Source: Streptomyces luomodiensis
GTDB lineage: Bacteria > Actinomycetota > Actinomycetes > Streptomycetales > Streptomycetaceae
Reading direction: 5' to 3'
Length of the DNA stretch: 64,000 nucleotides
Assembly: GCF_031679605.1 (NCBI RefSeq)
Contig: NZ_CP117522.1
Location: 9,858,001-9,922,000 of the forward strand
Positions 53,013 through 61,195 of this stretch are shown piece after piece. Both the position numbers and the translations under genes were made by a program. Every line of letters starts with the position of its first letter. Within the stretch, counting starts at the first letter, position 1. The notes below the pieces were generated by a model. It made no database searches. It had not been told where the DNA came from and saw only the letters and a list, made by a program, of their open reading frames with translations.

Positions 53013-53579
53013 CTAGCCACCCGTGTGTTCAGTCCCCGCTTGCGGGGACCCACGGAGGGAGGTGTCCAGAGCAGTCATGAGCTGCGCAGCGCGGCTCTTA
53101 CCGCTGGGCGCGAGAGGGTATCGCTGGAGGATATCGATCAGGGCCGGTGTGGCTCGTTCGCGGGCCTCTTCGATCGCCCGGTTCCCGGCCCTGGGATCCT
53201 CGCCTGCGTCGATTTCGGCGATGCGTGCCGCATTCGCAGCGGCGCGCAGGATGTGGCCTACCTGGTGAGCCTTCGCGATCGGGTGCAGGTAAGCGGCAGA
53301 TGCGGCATCGCCGGCGGCTTGCGCAGCGAGACGTGCGGTTTCAGTGGCAGTCTCCTTCGCCGCTCGGTGAGCGTCCATCGACGTGACGCGCTGGAGCTTG
53401 GTCCTGGGCGCACCGTTGATGAACTCCCATGCCGCATCGATGGCCGCCCGCGGTCGGGTGTCACCGGGGTTGGCATCCTCGAACACCGGGAGAACTTCCT
53501 GCGCAGTCTCGGCGACGTAGCGCGCTACGACTCGCAATTCGTCCATGGACAGTTCGAAGTCACCGTTCACGCTCGTCAC
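53013..53579 (-). CDS. Imm-5-like (putative immunity) protein
   Basis: 188 residues if GTG 53579 is used; GTG 53570 is an alternative and no strong ribosome site helps. The protein is helical: MDELRVVARYVAETAQEVLP, then RPRAAIDAAWEFINGAPRTK, then AGDAASAAYLHPIAKAHQVG, HILRAAANAARIAEIDAG. The repeated A-W-x-F-x-x-G and H-P-x-A-K pattern is that of the Imm-5-like immunity family found next to polymorphic toxins. No toxin is adjacent, so it may be an orphan immunity gene. The large nuclease-like gene lies 260 bp away on the same strand. Confidence 0.65.
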   Translation of the reverse strand: MTSVNGDFELSMDELRVVARYVAETAQEVLPVFEDANPGDTRPRAAIDAAWEFINGAPRTKLQRVTSMDAHRAAKETATETARLAAQAAGDAASAAYLHPIAKAHQVGHILRAAANAARIAEIDAGEDPRAGNRAIEEARERATPALIDILQRYPLAPSGKSRAAQLMTALDTSLRGSPQAGTEHTGG

Positions 53580-53838
53580 GAAGGTGATCGTCGCACATTC
53601 AGGAGTGAGGCACGCTCGCGGGCAGGCCCAGCTCCTTGGTCCGGGCGGAGAGAGAGCTTGGCTCCGTCCGTGATCCGCCGGTTGGACCCTAGTCGCCGAC
53701 ATCAGTACCTGCGACCTGCCGTGCTGGCGCGGACAGAAGGCCGGCCGGCCCCGCTTCGATCCGGCGGGGGACAGCCATCTGTTGTGCCGAGACAGCGGTC
53801 GGAGCGCCTTAGACGGAGGGGTAGAGGGGCCGCTGCCG

Positions 53839-56304
53839 TTACGGCTTCCGCTTCGGGGTGCTTTTCGTGCGGCGCGGTGGCCGCTTGGCGTTCGGGTGGA
53901 TAGCGCGCTGAAAGTCGGTTGCGGGCCGCAAGGACTGCATGCTGGCCGTCAGCGCGGCGTCGGGGGGCCCGATGTGGCCGTCGTAGAGGACTTCGACGAG
54001 ATCGTGGGTTGGTTCGTCGTACAGGAAGACGACGCCTCGCGGCAGGCCGAGCTGGTGCTTTTTGGCCCGCAGGTAGCCCCGGAGGCTTTTCTCGGCGTCG
54101 TCGGGGGCCTGTCCGGCGGGGCAGGTGGCCCACACGAACAGCCATCCCTCGGCTGCGTCGATGTCTTGCGTGATAGGCACCGTCATGCTGCGGCCTCGGC
54201 CGTTGGGATCCGGGTGGTTGAGGAGCTGCTCGCCGTGGCGCGCGAACTGATGCTGAACGGCCTCTGCTATGGACAGCAACGTTGCACCGATACTCAGCCA
54301 CCCGGTGACCTGACGTGACTGCAGTTCGTCGATGAGGGGGACGAGTGGCGTGGGCACCATCGCCGGCTTGGGCACAGGCTCAGAGCCCTCGTCGTCACAC
54401 TGCTTGGCGTAGAACCACCTGTCGAGCGCATCGGTCCGGCTGCTCAGGTAGACCGGCTGCTGTTCGCGGTAGCGACGCAACTCCGCCGTGGTCGGCTCGG
54501 ACAGGAACGGGAAGGCGACCCGTACCTGCGCCGGGTCGGGCTCGACCCACAGGCCCGCTTCGAAGAAGTACAAAAACAGGTCCAGCTCATCCGGGGCGCG
54601 GAACATGACGGTGACATCAGGATTGCGGCGTCGACGCAAGTAGAGGAGGAACTCGGCCGGGCGCGCCACGAGCTCGATGATCAACTCCAGGTCGTGCAGG
54701 GACACCGTCCAGGGAATGTTGTCCGGGTCGAGCAGGCCGGCCTTCACCATCTCCGCGGTCGCAGTCAGAACGGTCGAGAGGTCATCGAGACTGACGACGA
54801 CGGTGTGTATCTCGCGGACATGGCTGAGGTCGACCCAGCCCTCGTTCTCGATACGCAGGCCACCGTCCCGCTGGATCGCGTCCCGCATGCGGCCGGACTG
54901 CTCGGCCGCTTTCGTGATGATGCCGGTCAGGTCGGTGCGGAGCCGTGTCCTCTTCCCTCCCCGGGACAGGGCGCTCAACGCGACGGCCTTGTCCTCCACA
55001 ATGATGGCAACGTCGTCGAGAACGACGAGGTGGTCGCCCTCGACGCGCTTGGTGTACTTCGCCGGCTCCGCCGCCTCAGTTTCCTGGTCGTTCGCAGGCA
55101 GGTAGTACTCGAATGCGTCCCGGAACCGGGCCCCGGGAAGCACGCGGCCCAGCGCGTCACGCGTGCGCAACTCCAGAAGGTCTCCGCGGTGCTTGGCGTA
55201 CTGGGCCCATACGGGCTGAGACGTCTTCAGCTGCTCCTCGAGGTTCTCCCGGACGGCGAACACGTTCAGCGCATGGTGCGGCAGCATGAGGCGCCCACTG
55301 TCGCTGACGATGAGCGGCCGGGTGCGCATCGGGTTCTTGCCGGTCGTGAACGCGTCGATGACGTCCGCAGGTCCATCCGTCCCAAGGTCGAGTCGGAACC
55401 GTTCGACCACGGCTCTGACACGCTCTACGGCAATGCCCGTGTGCGCGGCGATGTCGTCGACGGCGACCGTGGCCTGCTCGGCGCCGGGTTCGAACAGTGA
55501 CATGAGGCTGGACCTGGCGCGCTCCTTCAGCCGGTCGTCCCCCCGGCCCTTGTGCGTCGCGGCCATCGCGATCTGCATGGCTCCGCCCATGGCATTGAGG
55601 CGGTCGTTCAGGCCCGCGTGTTGCAGGTGGTGACATGCGTCGAGGACAGCCAGGGCGTCGGTCGCGTCGAAGCCGAGCTGGTCGTTGAGTGCCGCGCGAA
55701 CGCTCGGATCGCCATCGAGGAGCACAAGGTTGGTTTTCTCGACCATCTCCGAGTAGGACATGTTGCGCATCCACACCTCAGCGCCCCGAACGAGCAACGA
55801 CATGAGCGCAAGCTTGTCTGCCGGGTCAACGGCGGCGAGGGACCGCAGCTGCGCGAGATGAAGAATTTTGCCCAGGTCGTCCTTCACCTCCGAGACGAAG
55901 TGGCTCATCTGCTGAAACTCGACTTCCGGGGCATCAGCCGTCGCCGTCTCATCCTGGGCGGCGAGAGCAACCAGCGCCAATAGTTCCAGATAGGCGGCGC
56001 CCGCCTCCGGGGTGACGGGCATCTGTCCCGCAGGGGCCAGCGGGAGGAATGCCAGGCGCGCCACCTCGATGAGCCGGATCGCGTCGAACCGCCGCAGCTT
56101 CGCGACGAGCTCCTGGACCGCGTCGTCGAATGCTGCATCTGCCTTCGCCACAGGGTCATCGCCGGCGACCGTCGGCACCAGCTCTACCAAGGCAGCAAAG
56201 GACTCCGCCATCACCTGCGCGTGCGGGTCGAACGCCGGCGTTGCCGAGCCGGCACGGCGCTTCCGCTTGTTGCGCGTGACGCGCCGCTTCGATCGAGAGC
56301 TCAT
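53839..56304 (-). CDS. Large protein with a PD-(D/E)XK nuclease-like signature
   Basis: 821 residues from ATG 56304. A basic N-terminus (MSSRSKRRVTRNKRKRRAG) is followed by about 300 helical residues. A nuclease core can be traced: HRGDLLELRTRDAL (Glu378), then GDHLVVLDDVAIIVEDKAVA (Asp431, Glu437, Lys439: D-x5-E-x-K), then TRLRTDLTGIITKAAEQSGR. The last 380 residues are mixed alpha/beta and end in a very basic tail (KRPPRRTKSTPKRKP). No helicase or methylase motif was found. Related functions could include defence or DNA repair. No known family was recognised by eye. Confidence 0.6.
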   Translation of the reverse strand: MSSRSKRRVTRNKRKRRAGSATPAFDPHAQVMAESFAALVELVPTVAGDDPVAKADAAFDDAVQELVAKLRRFDAIRLIEVARLAFLPLAPAGQMPVTPEAGAAYLELLALVALAAQDETATADAPEVEFQQMSHFVSEVKDDLGKILHLAQLRSLAAVDPADKLALMSLLVRGAEVWMRNMSYSEMVEKTNLVLLDGDPSVRAALNDQLGFDATDALAVLDACHHLQHAGLNDRLNAMGGAMQIAMAATHKGRGDDRLKERARSSLMSLFEPGAEQATVAVDDIAAHTGIAVERVRAVVERFRLDLGTDGPADVIDAFTTGKNPMRTRPLIVSDSGRLMLPHHALNVFAVRENLEEQLKTSQPVWAQYAKHRGDLLELRTRDALGRVLPGARFRDAFEYYLPANDQETEAAEPAKYTKRVEGDHLVVLDDVAIIVEDKAVALSALSRGGKRTRLRTDLTGIITKAAEQSGRMRDAIQRDGGLRIENEGWVDLSHVREIHTVVVSLDDLSTVLTATAEMVKAGLLDPDNIPWTVSLHDLELIIELVARPAEFLLYLRRRRNPDVTVMFRAPDELDLFLYFFEAGLWVEPDPAQVRVAFPFLSEPTTAELRRYREQQPVYLSSRTDALDRWFYAKQCDDEGSEPVPKPAMVPTPLVPLIDELQSRQVTGWLSIGATLLSIAEAVQHQFARHGEQLLNHPDPNGRGRSMTVPITQDIDAAEGWLFVWATCPAGQAPDDAEKSLRGYLRAKKHQLGLPRGVVFLYDEPTHDLVEVLYDGHIGPPDAALTASMQSLRPATDFQRAIHPNAKRPPRRTKSTPKRKP

Positions 56305-56381
56305 GATCTGATCTCACCAGATGTCGGAATCGAGCGGGTAACGGTTTGTGTCCGTTTCGATCAGCCGGTCCGGCCCGGGCA

Positions 56382-56490
56382 TGGCTGCCGACGGACGCCG
56401 AGCTGGAATGGGCCCGGCGGGTCGTGCGGGCCGCCGGGGACTTTGACGGCGCCGCGGTGCGCGTGGACGGACAGATGACCGACCGGCTTC
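56382..56490 (+). pseudogene. CitE/HpcH-type lyase C-terminal fragment
   Basis: Reads WLPTDAELEWARRVVRAAGD, then FDGAAVRVDGQMTDR, the last helix of HpcH/HpaI or CitE-like lyases (PT..E..WARRV..A.....GA..VDG.M.D.P). The barrel is missing. The rest of 56305-56693 is very GC-rich and shows nothing else. Confidence 0.5.
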
Positions 56491-56693
56491 CTCCGCCAGG
56501 CTCGGCCGGGGCTGCCCGCCGGGCCCGCCGCGCCGGCGGCGCCCCGCCCCGAGCAGGCCGCCGGCCGGGTCCGCCGCGGAGCCGCGCCCCGGCGCGCCCG
56601 CGCGGGAGGTCTCAGCGGCGGACGAGGCCGTCACGCGTCAGCGCGGTGGTGAACGCCGCACCGCTCATCCGGCACGGTCCGCGCGACGGCGCG

Positions 56694-57707
56694 TCAGGCC
56701 CTTCTGCTGCTGTCCCTCACCACCAGCCGGTACGGCGCTTTGGAGTCGGCCGGCGGCGGTGCCGTGCCCTCGATGACGGAGACGAGCGTGCCGACCGCGG
56801 TGCGCGCGATATGCGCTTTGTCGGGGGCGATGGTGGTGAGTGTGGGCGAGCTGTACTCGCCTTCCTGGATACCGTCGACACCGACCACGGCGATGTTCTC
56901 GGGCACCCGTACTCCCGCCTTGGTGAGCTCGCGCATGGCGCCGAGGGCGAGGAGGTCGTTGTAGCAGAAGACGGCGTCGGGCGGCTCGGGCAGGGCGAGG
57001 AGCCGGCGCATGGCCTGGGCACCGAGATGGCGGTGGAAGCGCGGTGTGGAGACGATGAGGTTGTCGTCGACGGGCAGCCCGGCCTGCTCCAGGGCCTGGC
57101 GGTAACCGATGGTGCGCAGCTGGGCGGTCTCGCCGGTGCTGTACTGCTGGTCGCCGATGGCGGCGATACGCCGGCAGCCCATGGCGACGAGGTGCTCGGT
57201 GGCCTCGCGGGCAGCGGCGACGTTGTCGATGGCCACGTGGTGGAAGTCGCCGTTGAAGATGTGTTCGCCGAGCAGCACGACGGGCACGCGGTTGGCGCGC
57301 CTGCGCAGTTCGTCCGCCGAGATGGCCAGCGGGCTCAGCAGCAGTCCGTCGAACATGGTGGCCCGTGACCCACGGCCGAGCAGCTCCCGTTCCCGCTCCC
57401 CGTCACCGTCGGTCTGGTCGAGCATGACGACGTATCCGTGCGCGCGGGCCGCGGTGATGATCTCACGGGCGAGTTCGGCGAAGTAGGGGACGTCGAACTC
57501 CGGCACGACGAGGGCGAGCATGCCGGTGCGGCCGCGCCGCAGGTTGCGGGCGACCAGGTTCGGCCGGTAGTCGAGCTCTTCCAGCGCCGCCTCGACCCGG
57601 GTCCGCAGTTCCTCGGAAACCGGCACAGAAGCGTTGACCACGTTGGACACCGTGCGGATGGAGACTCCCGCGCGCCTGGCGACGTCGCGGAGGGTTGCGC
57701 CGGCCAT
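56694..57707 (-). CDS. LacI-family transcriptional regulator
   Basis: 337 residues from ATG 57707; GAGAGG upstream. DNA-binding part: TLRDVARRAGVSIRTVSNVV, then VEAALEELDYRPNLVARNLR (hinge helix). Effector domain, periplasmic-binding-like: MLALVVPEFDVPYFAELARE, DGLLLSPLAISADELRRR, PPDAVFCYNDLLALGAMREL, VVGVDGIQEGEYSSPTLTTI. Divergent from the sugar ABC transporter operon, which it most likely represses until a sugar binds. The TTGCA...TGCAA pairs in between are its likely operators. Confidence 0.93.
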   Translation of the reverse strand: MAGATLRDVARRAGVSIRTVSNVVNASVPVSEELRTRVEAALEELDYRPNLVARNLRRGRTGMLALVVPEFDVPYFAELAREIITAARAHGYVVMLDQTDGDGERERELLGRGSRATMFDGLLLSPLAISADELRRRANRVPVVLLGEHIFNGDFHHVAIDNVAAAREATEHLVAMGCRRIAAIGDQQYSTGETAQLRTIGYRQALEQAGLPVDDNLIVSTPRFHRHLGAQAMRRLLALPEPPDAVFCYNDLLALGAMRELTKAGVRVPENIAVVGVDGIQEGEYSSPTLTTIAPDKAHIARTAVGTLVSVIEGTAPPPADSKAPYRLVVRDSSRRA

Positions 57708-57795
57708 CCAGGGACCTCTCTCTGCTGGTGTTCCGTCTGCCGGAGTTCTCCGGCAGGGCTGCTCCGCTTCGCAGCAATCGAATGTTACCCAGGTA

Positions 57796-57840
57796 TTGCA
57801 TCGTTGCAAAAGGCGACGCATCATCTCTGCATCGTTGCAA
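57796..57840. promoter_or_regulatory. Two LacI-type operators
   Basis: TTGCA-TCGT-TGCAA (57796-57809) and CTGCA-TCGT-TGCAA (57827-57840), 31 bp apart, between the divergent lacI-type and transporter genes. AT-containing half sites TTGCA match LacI family habits. Confidence 0.75.
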
Positions 57841-57975
57841 CCGGACGGCGGCGCAGACGCTGTGACGACGGCGGGCGCGGATGCGCGCCGCCCGCCGCAC
57901 CGCATGCCCCGCCGGACCGAACACCCGCCGCACCGCACGTCGCGGTGGCCGCTTTCCCCCAGAGGAGCCGCGCTC

Positions 57976-59337
57976 ATGTCCAGACCATCCGTTCCGCGCC
58001 GCAGTGTCCTGCGCGGCGCCTTGGGCGTCGGCGCCCTCGCCGTCGGCGCCGGCCCCCTGGCCGCCTGCGCTCCCGGCTCCACCGGAAGCGGACCGCGCAA
58101 GCTCACCGCGACGTCCAGCGCGTCGGCCAAGGGAGAGATCACCATCTGGAGCCGCTCGGGTGATCTGTACAAGGTCTTCGACGCGGCCATCGACACGTTC
58201 CGCAGGGCCCATCCGCACGTCACGGTGCACCATCAGGCCGTCGACATCGACTCCAAACTCGCCAACACGTTGATCACCGGGGCCGACCTGCCGGACGGCA
58301 GTTTCTGGGACGACGCCAAGATCGGAAGCCAGGCCGAACACCTCTACGACCTGACGGACCTGATCGCCCCGTACCGCAAGGACACGTCACCGTACAAGCT
58401 CTCGGTCAACACCGTCGACGGCCGGATCTACGGAGTCCCCTGGGACCTGGACCCGGGACTGCTCTGGTATCGCGAAGACCTGCTCGAGGACGCGGGGGTC
58501 GACCCGGCGGGCCTTGCCACGTACGACGATCTGCTGGACGCCGCACGGGCGTTGAAGGAGAGGAACCCCAAGGCGGGCCCGATCCACCTGGAGAAGGACC
58601 CCTTCCTCGGCCAGCTGTGGCTGGAGATGCTCGCCAACCAGCAGGGCACCAGTCTGGCGGACGCCAAGGGCGCGCTCCGTCTGGACTCCGAGGAGTACCG
58701 CACCATCCTCACCTGGGTCCGGTCGGCGGTCCACGAGAAACTGGTGACGCACACCGAGTACCTCAAGCAGGGCGACCTCGCCGCCCTGGAGGACGGCCGG
58801 CAGGCCCTCGTGCCCTGGGCGACGTGGTGGTCGTTCGCCCCCCAGCAACTGCTGAAGAAGACCAGGGGCAAGTGGCGGGTCACCCGGCTGCCGGCCTGGA
58901 CGGCCGGCGGGGCGCGCAGCGGCGCGATGGGCGGCAGCAGCTTCATCATCCCGGCCAAGGCGAAGAACCCCGAACTGGCCTGGCTGCTGTACGAGTTCCT
59001 GTGCTTCAAGCAGCCTGGTTACAGCGCGGTGTACGGACCCGGCAGCGTCTACCCCGGCGGCCTCAACACCTCGGTGCCCAGCTACACACCCGCCCGGAAG
59101 GCCGACAAACCGCTCTTCAAGCCGGTGGACGCGCTCGGCGGCCAGGACCTGTGGAAGGTCGCCGTGGACGCGGCCGCCACCATCCCGGCCGCCGCGCCCA
59201 TCCCGGCCTGGTGGGGCAAGTCGATCGACTACCTGGGCAACAATCTGCAGCGGCTGATGGAGGGGTCGATGACGCCCGACGACGTCATCGACGACTCCAC
59301 GCGCAAGATCCAGCGCAACCTGGTGGACCGCGCGTGA
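57976..59337 (+). CDS. Sugar ABC transporter substrate-binding lipoprotein
   Basis: 453 residues from ATG 57976 (AGAGGAGC upstream). A twin-arginine-like leader (VPRRSVLRGALGVGALAVG) ends in lipobox LAAC (Cys31), so it is exported folded and anchored outside. Solute-binding fold of family 1: KGEITIWSRSGDLYKVFDAA, then IYGVPWDLDPGLLWYREDLL and NPELAWLLYEFLCFKQPGYS. It captures an oligosaccharide for the two permeases that follow. The permease start overlaps its stop (GTGA). The sugar is unknown. Confidence 0.92.
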   Translation: MSRPSVPRRSVLRGALGVGALAVGAGPLAACAPGSTGSGPRKLTATSSASAKGEITIWSRSGDLYKVFDAAIDTFRRAHPHVTVHHQAVDIDSKLANTLITGADLPDGSFWDDAKIGSQAEHLYDLTDLIAPYRKDTSPYKLSVNTVDGRIYGVPWDLDPGLLWYREDLLEDAGVDPAGLATYDDLLDAARALKERNPKAGPIHLEKDPFLGQLWLEMLANQQGTSLADAKGALRLDSEEYRTILTWVRSAVHEKLVTHTEYLKQGDLAALEDGRQALVPWATWWSFAPQQLLKKTRGKWRVTRLPAWTAGGARSGAMGGSSFIIPAKAKNPELAWLLYEFLCFKQPGYSAVYGPGSVYPGGLNTSVPSYTPARKADKPLFKPVDALGGQDLWKVAVDAAATIPAAAPIPAWWGKSIDYLGNNLQRLMEGSMTPDDVIDDSTRKIQRNLVDRA

Positions 59338-60263
59338 CTCCGGCAACCCTCACACCCCCGCGCAACGAGGAACACACGGCCCCGGCGCCGCTCCGCACCC
59401 GTCGCCGTCGGCTCTCCCTCACCCCCTATGTGTTCGTCGCTCCGTTCTACGTCGTCTTCGCCGCCTTCGGCCTGTACCCTCTGGTCTTCGCCCTGCAATT
59501 GAGCTTCACCAACTGGAAGGGCGCCGGCGAGGCCCGCTTCATCGGCCTGGACAACTACACCTACCTGCTGACCAGCCCCGAGTTCTGGGCGTCCCTGGGC
59601 AACAGCGCGGTGATGTGGCTGCTGATCGTGCCCGTCCAGATCGTGGGCGGCCTCGCCGCTGCGGTGCTGCTCGCCAACGCGCGGCTGAGGCTGCGGGGCA
59701 TGTTCCGGGTGGCGTTCATCGCCCCCTTCGTCACGCCGTTGGTGGCCATGGCCCAGGTGTGGATCGTGGTCTTCGACTCCGATTACGGACTCGTCAACCA
59801 CCTGCTGCGGCTGGTGGGTCTGCCCGGAGTCGACTGGCTGACCTCGACCACCTGGGCCAAGCCCACGCTCGCGCTGCTGTTCCTCTGGAAGACCACCGGA
59901 TTCGCGGTCATCATCCTGCTCGCGGGGCTCCAGGCGGTGCCGTCCGACGTGTACGAGGCCGCCGCGCTGGACGGGGCCTCGCGCCGGCGCCAGTTCTGGT
60001 CGCTGACACTGCCGCTGGTGCGCCGCAGCATCGCGTTCCTGATCGTCGTACAGACCCTCGCGGTCTTCCAGATGTTCGCCGAACCGTTCGTGGTGACCCA
60101 GGGCGGACCGTACGGCTCGACCACCACCGGCGGCCTGTACCTCTACAACCACATCACGGCATCCGACCTCGGGACGGGAGCGGCCAACTCCTTCCTGCTC
60201 GTCCTCCTGGTGTTCGCCCTGTCCCTGCTGTCCGTGCGCCTGCTGCGCTCCCGAGACGAGTGA
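59334..60263 (+). CDS. Sugar ABC transporter permease (MalF/UgpA type)
   Basis: 309 residues from GTG 59334, overlapping the lipoprotein stop by 4 bp. Six helices; LTPYVFVAPFYVVFAAFGLY is helix 1. The EAA loop is VYEAAALDGASRRRQFWSLT, then LPLVRRSIAF, which docks to a MsiK-type ATPase encoded elsewhere. It forms half of the membrane channel with the next gene. No ATPase is encoded in the locus, as usual for Streptomyces CUT1 systems that share MsiK. Confidence 0.93.
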   Translation: MTPATLTPPRNEEHTAPAPLRTRRRRLSLTPYVFVAPFYVVFAAFGLYPLVFALQLSFTNWKGAGEARFIGLDNYTYLLTSPEFWASLGNSAVMWLLIVPVQIVGGLAAAVLLANARLRLRGMFRVAFIAPFVTPLVAMAQVWIVVFDSDYGLVNHLLRLVGLPGVDWLTSTTWAKPTLALLFLWKTTGFAVIILLAGLQAVPSDVYEAAALDGASRRRQFWSLTLPLVRRSIAFLIVVQTLAVFQMFAEPFVVTQGGPYGSTTTGGLYLYNHITASDLGTGAANSFLLVLLVFALSLLSVRLLRSRDE

Positions 60264-60268
60264 CCCGT

Positions 60269-61132
60269 ATGAAGCACAAGAGCCTGTCCCAGCCCAGACC
60301 CGGTCCTCTCCAGTACGTCTTCCTCGCCGGCCTGGCCGTCCTGTTCGTCTACCCCATCTGGTGGGCGATCAGTTCCTCCCTGAAGCCACCGAACGAGATC
60401 GTCCGCGCCCCGCTGTCGTTCTCTCCCGGCTCGGCCACGCTGCACAACTACCAGGCGATGTTCCACGACGTGCCGATCGGCACCGGTTTCCTCAACACGG
60501 TGCTGGTCGTCGTGGTCAAAGGGGCGCTGACCATGTGCTTCTGCCCGCTGGCCGGCTACGCCTTCGCCAAGTACCGCTTCCCGGGGCGGGACCTGCTCTT
60601 CGGCGTCCTCATGCTCACCCTGATGCTGCCGACCCTGGTACTGATCATCCCGCTGCTGCTGCAGATGAGCCAGCTGGGCTGGGTCAACACCTACCAGGCA
60701 CTGATCCTGCCCGGCAGCATCGACGCCTTCAGCATCTTCTGGATGCGGCAGACCATCGCCGCGGTCCCCGACGAACTCCTCGACGCCGGGCGCGTGGACG
60801 GAGCCGGCGAGTTCGGGATCTTCGCCCGCATCGTGGTGCCCGTCATCCGCCCGGGTATCGCCGCACTCGGCGTGCTCACCACGATGAACATCTACAACGA
60901 CTTCGTGTGGCCGGTCGTCGCCGTCAACGACGAGAGCCACCAGACCCTGCAAGTCGTCCTGTCCACCCTCGCCCAGAACGTCACCGGCAACCGCATCGGC
61001 GCCGACTTCGGGAGCGTCTGGGGTGAACTGCTGGCCGCCGGCAGCATCGCGATGCTGCCCGTCCTGCTGCTCTTCATCCTGCTGCAACGCCACTTCATCA
61101 ACGGAATCCTCGCGGGCAGCGTCAAGGGCTGA
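60269..61132 (+). CDS. Sugar ABC transporter permease (MalG/UgpE type)
   Basis: 287 residues from ATG 60269, 5 bp after the previous stop. Six helices; IWWAISSSLKPPNEIVRAPL is the MalG entry loop. The EAA loop is PDELLDAGRVDGAGEFGIFA, then RIVVPVIRPG. Typical end ILLQRHFINGILAGSVKG. Partner of the MalF-type permease; together they import the glycan captured by the lipoprotein. The GH2 enzyme gene follows 63 bp downstream. Confidence 0.93.
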   Translation: MKHKSLSQPRPGPLQYVFLAGLAVLFVYPIWWAISSSLKPPNEIVRAPLSFSPGSATLHNYQAMFHDVPIGTGFLNTVLVVVVKGALTMCFCPLAGYAFAKYRFPGRDLLFGVLMLTLMLPTLVLIIPLLLQMSQLGWVNTYQALILPGSIDAFSIFWMRQTIAAVPDELLDAGRVDGAGEFGIFARIVVPVIRPGIAALGVLTTMNIYNDFVWPVVAVNDESHQTLQVVLSTLAQNVTGNRIGADFGSVWGELLAAGSIAMLPVLLLFILLQRHFINGILAGSVKG

Positions 61133-61195
61133 CGCCCGCACCGCACCCGGCTCGACACCGCGCCCCTTGAGCTCACGATCGGAGCACACCCACCC

